37,128 nucleotides of DNA from NCBI GenBank assembly GCA_023150935.1, contig JAKLJW010000043.1, positions 1-37,128 on the forward strand, given 5' to 3'. Under the pieces are notes generated by a model. It had not been told where the DNA came from, made no database searches, and was given only the letters and a program-made list of their open reading frames with translations. Positions 32,349 through 37,128 of this stretch are shown piece by piece. The position numbers were made by a program, and so were the translations under genes. Numbering within the stretch: the first letter of the stretch is position 1; each line of letters starts with the position of its first letter. The DNA comes from Candidatus Binatia bacterium (lineage in GTDB: Bacteria > Desulfobacterota > Binatia > HRBIN30).

Positions 32349-33581
32349 ATGCGTCAGAACGCCATCGTCGCCGGGGTCGGCATGACCCGCTTCGGCAAGT
32401 TTCTGGAAACCGGCCTCAAGGCCATCGGTGCGGAGGCGGTGCAGGCCGCCGTCGCCGACGCCGGTATCGCACTGGGCGACATCGAGGCGGCGTACGTCGG
32501 TAACGCCGCGGCCGGGCTGGTCACCGGACAGGAGTGCATCCGCGGTCAGGTGATCCTGCGCTCGGTCGGTCTGGGCCGCATCCCGGTGGTCAATGTCGAG
32601 AACGCCTGCGCCAGCGGCTCGACGGCGTTCCACCAGGCGGCCGCCATGGTAACTGCCGGTGCCTACGACGTCGTGCTCGTTCTCGGCGTCGAGAAGCTTT
32701 ACAGCGAAGACCGCAAGAAGAGCTTCAGCGCCTTCTCGGGCGCGGTCGACGTCGAGTTCATGCAGGCGATCATGGCGAGCCTGCAGGCGAGTGCCGCCAA
32801 AGACGGCGCCAGCACAGGAGCTTCCGGCGCCGGCGAGAAGCGGTCGATGTTCATGGACATCTACGCCGCGGTGGCGCGCATGCACATGGAACGTTACGGC
32901 ACCACGGTCGAGCAGTTCGCGATGGTGTCCGCGAAAAACTCTTTCCACGGCCATCTCAATCCGCGGGCGCAGTTCCGCGAGGAACTGACCGTGGAGCAGG
33001 TGCTGGCGGCGCCGATGATTGCCGAGCCGCTGACCCGGCCGATGTGCTCGCCGATCGGCGACGGGGCGGCGGCGGTTGTCCTCGTCAGTGAAGCCAGGGC
33101 CAGGGCGCTCGGGATCGCGAAGCCGGTACGCGTGGTGTCGACCGTGCTGCGTTCGGGCTGGGACCACGACCCGAGCGAGGACGGCGCCGGTGAGGTGTGC
33201 GCGCGCGAGGCCTACGAGGATGCCGGCGTCGGACCGGGCGATCTGAGCCTCGTCGAGCTGCACGACGCTTCGGCGCCGGGCGAGGTCCTCGCTTACGAGT
33301 ATCTCGGTCTGTGCCCGAAAGGCGCGGGCGGCCGGCTCGTCGCCGACGGGGTGACCCGGCTCGGCGGCCGGCAGCCGGTGAACACCTCGGGCGGGTTGCT
33401 GCGCAAGGGGCATCCGGTGGGGGCGACCGGCGCGGCGCAGATCGTCGAGCTTACCGAGCAGTTGCAGGGACGCGCTGGCGCCCGGCAGGTGTCCGGGGCG
33501 CGCATCGGCTTGGCGCAAAACGGCGGCGGCAACATCGGCATCGACGTCGCGGCGATGTGCGTCTCAATCCTCAAGATCTGA
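32349..33581 (+). CDS. SCP2-type thiolase / acetyl-CoA acetyltransferase-like protein
   Basis: A 410-residue thiolase-fold protein. A strong AAGGAGG lies 8 nt before the ATG at 32349. The nucleophile is Cys87 in VENACASGSTAF, and the His residues are His305 (ELHDASAPGE) and His355 (RKGHPVGATG). The C-terminal Cys loop of classical thiolases is replaced by QNGGGNIG, the form seen in SCP2-thiolase and 'lipid-transfer protein' homologues. Such enzymes cleave 3-ketoacyl-CoAs of branched or sterol side chains, or act on aldol-type CoA adducts; some members lack thiolase activity. The next gene is an acyl-CoA synthetase 27 nt downstream, so the two probably act in one catabolic path with the upstream acyl-CoA dehydrogenase. 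Confidence 0.9.
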   Translation: MRQNAIVAGVGMTRFGKFLETGLKAIGAEAVQAAVADAGIALGDIEAAYVGNAAAGLVTGQECIRGQVILRSVGLGRIPVVNVENACASGSTAFHQAAAMVTAGAYDVVLVLGVEKLYSEDRKKSFSAFSGAVDVEFMQAIMASLQASAAKDGASTGASGAGEKRSMFMDIYAAVARMHMERYGTTVEQFAMVSAKNSFHGHLNPRAQFREELTVEQVLAAPMIAEPLTRPMCSPIGDGAAAVVLVSEARARALGIAKPVRVVSTVLRSGWDHDPSEDGAGEVCAREAYEDAGVGPGDLSLVELHDASAPGEVLAYEYLGLCPKGAGGRLVADGVTRLGGRQPVNTSGGLLRKGHPVGATGAAQIVELTEQLQGRAGARQVSGARIGLAQNGGGNIGIDVAAMCVSILKI

Positions 33582-33608
33582 GCGGCGGCGGCGGCGAGGA
33601 ACGCAGCG

Positions 33609-35225
33609 ATGAATCTCCCGATGATCCTGGCCGGCATCGTCCGCGAAAAGGCGCAGACGATGCCGGATCATCCCGTGCTCACATTCGAGCACCTCAGCCT
33701 CGACAACGAGGCGACGCCCGACGAGGTGCGTACGTATGCGCAGCTATCCGCCAACGCCGATCGCATCGCCGCGGCGCTGGTCGGTTACGGCATGGCGCCG
33801 GGCGACCGTTTCGGCCTGATGATGCGGAACCACCCGGAATACGTCGAGACGATGATTGCCGCGTCGATCGCCGCCGCGGTGATGGTGCCACTCGACCCGC
33901 GCATGCGCGGCGAGAAGCTCGCGTACATGCTCGCCAACTCCGGCTCCCGGGGCATTGTGTGCGCGGACTACTGTCTGCCCGAGGTGCTGGCGATCCGCGA
34001 TCGCTGCCCGCAGCTATCCTGGGTGCTGGCGCTCGAAACCGGCGAGGGCGCAGACGTCGGCGTGGTCGAGCGCACGCCCCGTGTCGACGCGATGCGGGCG
34101 GTGCTGGCGCGGCCGGCCGCACCGATGGATCTCAGGCTGGTCACCGGCGCGGAGCCGTTGCAGATCATCTACACGTCGGGGACCACCGGCGATCCGAAAG
34201 GCGTGGTGTTTCCGAACGACCGCTTCGGGGCGATGGCGATGCTCGGCATGATCGCCGGCTACAACCAGACCGATCGCCCGTACACGGGGCTGTCGCTGAC
34301 GCACGGGAACGCTCAGGCGGTGACTCTGGCGCCGAGCCTGCTCATGGGGCTGCGCGCGGTGTTCAGCCGGAAGTTCACCAAGTCGCGCCTGTGGGACGTG
34401 TGTCGCCGGCACGGGTGCACGGTGTTTTCGCTGCTCGGGGGGATGGCCACGGCGATTTACAGCGAGCCGCCGCGGCCCGACGATGCCGACAATCCGGTGC
34501 GCTTCGTGACCAGTGCCGGCATGCCGGCGGGAATCTGGGCCGCGTTCGAGAAGCGCTTCAATATCCAGATCTTCGAATGGTACGCGGCGGTCGAGGGTGG
34601 CCTCGCCTTCAAGCCGATCGGTGAGGGGCCGGTCGGTTCGTTCGGTAAGCCGCCCCCCGGCATGGACATGAAGATCCTCGACGACAACGACGTCGAGTGT
34701 CCGCCGGGCGCGCTCGGCGAGATCTGCTCGCGGCCGGCGGGCGCCAGCGCCAGTGTGGAGTACTACGGCAACAAGGAAGCCTCGGAGGCGAAGACGCGCG
34801 GCGGCTGGCTGCGCAGCGGCGACATCGGGCATACCGACGCTGACGGCTGGTTCTACTTCGACTTCCGCAAAGGCGGCGGCATCCGCCACAACGGCGACTT
34901 CGTGAATGCCGGTTTCGTCGAGAAGGCGGTGGCGGAGCATGCGTCGGTGACCGACGTCTTCGTTTACGGGGTCAAGGCGGCGTCCGGGGCGCCGGGAGAA
35001 AAAGACGTCGTCGCCGCGATCGTCCCGGTGGACGCGCGGCGCTTCGATCCGGCAGCCGTGTTCGCCCATTGTCGCCGCACGTTGGAACCCAACTTCGTGC
35101 CTTCGTATCTGCAGGTGGTGCCGGAGATTCCCAAGACGGCGTCGGAGAAGCCGCAGGAGCGCTTCCTCCTGGATGCGTTTGCCCCCGACGCCGCCGGGGT
35201 GTTTACGGAGAAGCGGTCTGGATGA
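33609..35225 (+). CDS. acyl-CoA synthetase, AMP-forming (ANL superfamily)
   Basis: A 538-residue enzyme that activates a carboxylic acid with ATP and CoA. The phosphate-binding motif is IIYTSGTTGDPKGVV (186-200). Further core motifs are EWYAAVEGG-type (about 318-326, in place of YGxTE), GWLRSGDIGHTDADGWFYFDFRKGG (about 398-422, adenosine binding and hinge Asp), and the C-terminal KTASEKPQERFL, which carries the lysine needed for adenylation. The N-terminus lacks a signal, so it is cytoplasmic. It resembles CaiC/FadD-like proteins active on fatty, bile-acid or carnitine-type acids; the exact substrate is unknown. The stop overlaps the TetR start by 4 nt (ATGA), giving a coupled set. Confidence 0.93.
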   Translation: MNLPMILAGIVREKAQTMPDHPVLTFEHLSLDNEATPDEVRTYAQLSANADRIAAALVGYGMAPGDRFGLMMRNHPEYVETMIAASIAAAVMVPLDPRMRGEKLAYMLANSGSRGIVCADYCLPEVLAIRDRCPQLSWVLALETGEGADVGVVERTPRVDAMRAVLARPAAPMDLRLVTGAEPLQIIYTSGTTGDPKGVVFPNDRFGAMAMLGMIAGYNQTDRPYTGLSLTHGNAQAVTLAPSLLMGLRAVFSRKFTKSRLWDVCRRHGCTVFSLLGGMATAIYSEPPRPDDADNPVRFVTSAGMPAGIWAAFEKRFNIQIFEWYAAVEGGLAFKPIGEGPVGSFGKPPPGMDMKILDDNDVECPPGALGEICSRPAGASASVEYYGNKEASEAKTRGGWLRSGDIGHTDADGWFYFDFRKGGGIRHNGDFVNAGFVEKAVAEHASVTDVFVYGVKAASGAPGEKDVVAAIVPVDARRFDPAAVFAHCRRTLEPNFVPSYLQVVPEIPKTASEKPQERFLLDAFAPDAAGVFTEKRSG

Positions 35226-35908
35226 ACGTACCCGTCGGGCGAAATCCGGACATGTCCGGCGCGCCGGGCCGGGCGGCGGACGGATCGCCGACCGCCGAGC
35301 TCGGCAAGCGCGAGCGGAACGCGCGGCGCAATCGAGCCGCGATTCTGGACGCCGCCCGCGCGGTCTTCGCGGAGATCGGCTACGGCGCGGCCACCGTGCG
35401 CGACATCGTGCGGCGCACCGATCTGGCGGCGGGGACCTTTTACAACTACTTCCCCGACAAGGAGTCGGTGCTGCGCGAGATCTTCGCGGACTTCACGCGG
35501 CGGCTGCGGGCGCACGTGCACGAGACCCGCATGGGCGCGCGCAATCTCGAAGACCTCCTGCGCTCGTCGTTCCTCAGTTGCTTCCGCCTTTACGCGGAAG
35601 AGGCCGATCTGGTGGCGACGATTACCCGCAACGCGGCGGAGCTGCAGTTACGCACGTCGGCGCCGCTGCTCGAACCGGCCATTGCGGAACTGATCGAAGA
35701 TCTGCGTGCCAAGGAGCGCGAGGGCATCGTTCCGCACCTCGACAACGAGCGCATCGCCCGGGTGGCCGTTGCCATGGCGGTCGAGCTCGGCCTGGACATG
35801 CTCTCGCGGGAGCCGGTAGACATCCACGGCACGGCGGAGTTTGCGACGCTGTTCATGCTCGGCGGCATCGAGCGGATAAAGGCCGGTTCCCGGTCGGCGC
35901 CGGCGTGA
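35222..35908 (+). CDS. TetR/AcrR-family transcriptional regulator
   Basis: A 228-residue regulator starting at the ATG at 35222 that overlaps the synthetase stop. The first 30 residues are Gly/Pro-rich. Residues 36-85 form the TetR DNA-binding domain: RAAILDAARAVFAEIGYGAATVRDIVRRTDLAAGTFYNYFPDKESVL, with the helix-turn-helix in the TVRDIVRRTDLAAGTFYNYF part. The rest is the helical ligand-binding and dimer domain. As a member of the thiolase/synthetase operon it is expected to repress those genes and be released by an acyl-CoA or its acid. The tandem TGAC-N6-GTCA palindromes at 30296-30340 are a candidate operator. Its end overlaps a possible GTG start of the CofD gene. Confidence 0.9.
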   Translation: MNVPVGRNPDMSGAPGRAADGSPTAELGKRERNARRNRAAILDAARAVFAEIGYGAATVRDIVRRTDLAAGTFYNYFPDKESVLREIFADFTRRLRAHVHETRMGARNLEDLLRSSFLSCFRLYAEEADLVATITRNAAELQLRTSAPLLEPAIAELIEDLRAKEREGIVPHLDNERIARVAVAMAVELGLDMLSREPVDIHGTAEFATLFMLGGIERIKAGSRSAPA

Positions 35909-35925
35909 GCGGCGATGGCCCGCGC

Positions 35926-36858
35926 ATGCGGATTACCATCCTGTGCGGCGGTCTCGGGGGTGCGCGGCTCGCGCTGGCGTTGCGGGCGGCCGGCCGCGAC
36001 GGCGAGGCGACGTTCGTCACCAACGTCGGCGACGATTGGGAGGTCAACGGGCTGCTGGTGTGTCCGGATACCGACGCGGTGCTGTATGCGCTGGCGGGGA
36101 TCTTCGACGAGGAGCGCGGTTGGGGGATACGCGGCGATCGGTTCGATGAGCCGCCGCTCGGCGGGTTGACCTGGTTTCATGTCGGAGCACGCGATCGCGT
36201 TCAGCATCGGCGGCGGACGGAATTGTTGCGAGCCGGCGCATCGCTCACGCAGGTAACGGCGACCCTTGCGGGCGAGCTTGGCGTGCGGGCGTGCGTCCTG
36301 CCCGCGACCGACGCGCCCGTTCGCACGCGCATACGGACCCCGGCGGGGGTGCTCGCATGGCAGGAGTGGCTGGTGCGCGAGGAGGCGCGTCCGCCGGTCG
36401 AGGCAGTGACTTTCGCAGGTATCGAGGTGGCGCAGCCGACGGACGCCGTCCTGAGGGCGATCCACGAGGCCGATCTGGCGGTGTTGGCGGCCTCGAGTCC
36501 GGTGGCGTCGCTGGCACCGATTCTGGGGCTTGCTGGGGTTACGGAGGCGATCCGTGCCCGCCGTTTGCCGACGGTGGCGATCAGTCCTGTGGTGCGCCGG
36601 CTGCCGGCGGTGGCGGCGCGCGATCGGCGCCGCGCGGCGGCCCGGGCGGCGCTGCTGGCGTCGCGGGGGATGGCGCACGATCCGGTCGGCATCGCCGCCC
36701 TCTATGCCGATCTGGCCGACGCCTACGTGCTCGACGACGCCGACGCCGCGGACGCTGCCGCGGTAAGGGACCTCGGATTACGGGTGGTAGTTGCGCCGAC
36801 CCTGGATCCATCCGCGGGCCCGCGTCTGTTGGCCGCCCTCGCCCGCGAATTGACGTAA
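35926..36858 (+). CDS. cofD: 2-phospho-L-lactate (or phosphoenolpyruvyl) transferase CofD/FbiA type, F420 biosynthesis
   Basis: A 310-residue enzyme of coenzyme F420 synthesis that transfers a phospholactyl or phosphoenolpyruvyl group to the deazaflavin Fo. Signature segments are MRITILCGGLGGARLALAL (1-19), VTNVGDDWEVNGLLVCPDTDAVLYALAG (31-58), and GWGIRGDRF (65-73); AISPVVRR (about 219-226) is also typical. The ATG at 35926 is preferred; a GTG at 35905 overlapping the TetR stop would add 7 residues. The C-terminal third is Ala/Arg-rich, as in high-GC relatives. No other F420 gene (cofC, cofE, fbiC) is in the window. It may share the operon with the TetR regulator, which would tie F420 to the lipid block, but the neighbourhood could be coincidental. 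Confidence 0.9.
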   Translation: MRITILCGGLGGARLALALRAAGRDGEATFVTNVGDDWEVNGLLVCPDTDAVLYALAGIFDEERGWGIRGDRFDEPPLGGLTWFHVGARDRVQHRRRTELLRAGASLTQVTATLAGELGVRACVLPATDAPVRTRIRTPAGVLAWQEWLVREEARPPVEAVTFAGIEVAQPTDAVLRAIHEADLAVLAASSPVASLAPILGLAGVTEAIRARRLPTVAISPVVRRLPAVAARDRRRAAARAALLASRGMAHDPVGIAALYADLADAYVLDDADAADAAAVRDLGLRVVVAPTLDPSAGPRLLAALARELT

Positions 36859-37128
36859 CGCATCAATATACCCCGCCCGCCATCGGTAGAAGGCCTGGCC
36901 CGCGCACATTGCCGAATTGGTGGAACGCGCGCTCCGCGCGCGTTGAGTCAGTCGATGTACCCCACGCCCCGCGCGCGTTCGCCATCGAAAACGCGGCCAC
37001 GGCACGGCCACAGCACCCCGCCACGGACTCGGGTCCCTCTCCCAGCGGGAGAGGTCAGGTGAGGGAATGAGATCGAACGAGGCATGAGCGCCACGACAGC
37101 ACCCCGCAACGGAGTCAGGTCCCTCGCC
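36859..37128. other. 270-bp non-coding end of window with hairpins and repeats
   Basis: No gene seen. It contains a perfect 9-bp hairpin AACGCGCGC-TCC-GCGCGCGTT (36924-36944), likely a terminator for the CofD gene, and a second hairpin CCTCTCCC-AGC-GGGAGAGG (37036-37054). Two imperfect copies of a 30-bp unit start with ACAGCACCCCG at 37010 and 37096. Confidence 0.6.
36924..36944. terminator. candidate intrinsic hairpin downstream of cofD
   Basis: AACGCGCGC and GCGCGCGTT with loop TCC form a perfect 9-bp stem 66 nt after the stop. There is no T-tract, so it may be a non-classical terminator or simply a repeat. Confidence 0.4.

Overview
The window is about 37 kb of very GC-rich bacterial DNA from a Gram-negative organism. 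Evidence for that is a predicted outer-membrane beta-barrel, many Sec-type signal peptides and a plant-type glutamate-cysteine ligase. Threonine-proline linkers with dockerin-like repeats, a CofD enzyme (coenzyme F420) and acyl-CoA catabolism genes together resemble uncultured Deltaproteobacteria/Binatota-type lineages. That placement is an inference from gene content, not a proof. No rRNA, tRNA, CRISPR array or complete insertion sequence was seen.

Layout. (1) 17-3479, minus strand: a secreted subtilisin-like protease with a C-terminal propeller-like region, followed by a small secreted protein. (2) 3504-3732: a divergent regulatory region rich in dyads. (3) 3733-10754, plus strand: PadR regulator, large FtsX/MacB-type ABC permease, a type III polyketide synthase-like enzyme, ABC ATPase, an attC-like hairpin, and an outer-membrane beta-barrel. 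This looks like a make-and-export system and is the most unusual locus here. (4) 10953-14321, minus strand: a hybrid sensor kinase and a small secreted Cys-rich protein. (5) 14542-20913, plus strand: GshA-type ligase, SAM hydrolase (DUF62), site-2-type protease, dCMP deaminase, a soluble MgtE-N/CBS protein and an Nramp-family transporter with altered metal-site motifs. The middle four genes are joined by overlaps or near-overlaps. (6) 20975-21150: an N-terminal fragment of an alcohol dehydrogenase. (7) 21161-27188, minus strand: SMP-30 lactonase, multi-pass acyltransferase-like protein, PQQ-type propeller without a signal peptide, and a zinc alcohol dehydrogenase. (8) 27345-27998, plus strand: a GNAT acetyltransferase, convergent with (9) 28052-30202, a secreted propeller protein with a Thr-Pro linker and dockerin-like repeats. 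A long hexamer-repeat hairpin lies at their junction. (10) 30392-36858, plus strand: acyl-CoA dehydrogenase, a 745-bp repeat-rich gap, SCP2-type thiolase, acyl-CoA synthetase, TetR regulator and CofD. (11) 36859-37128: non-coding, with hairpins and short repeats.

How the genes may work together. Block 10 reads as a lipid or CoA-thioester catabolic unit, probably under its own TetR regulator; two tandem TGAC-N6-GTCA palindromes lie just upstream of the dehydrogenase. Block 3 pairs biosynthesis with export: the polyketide synthase-like gene sits between the permease and ATPase genes of one transporter, and a barrel gene follows. In block 5 the Nramp-like transporter and its MgtE-N/CBS partner look like a Mg2+ (or Mn2+) uptake-and-sensing pair. 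The non-coding DNA holds at least two dispersed repeat families, one with compensatory stem changes, and period-6 ATCGGN arrays at two places.
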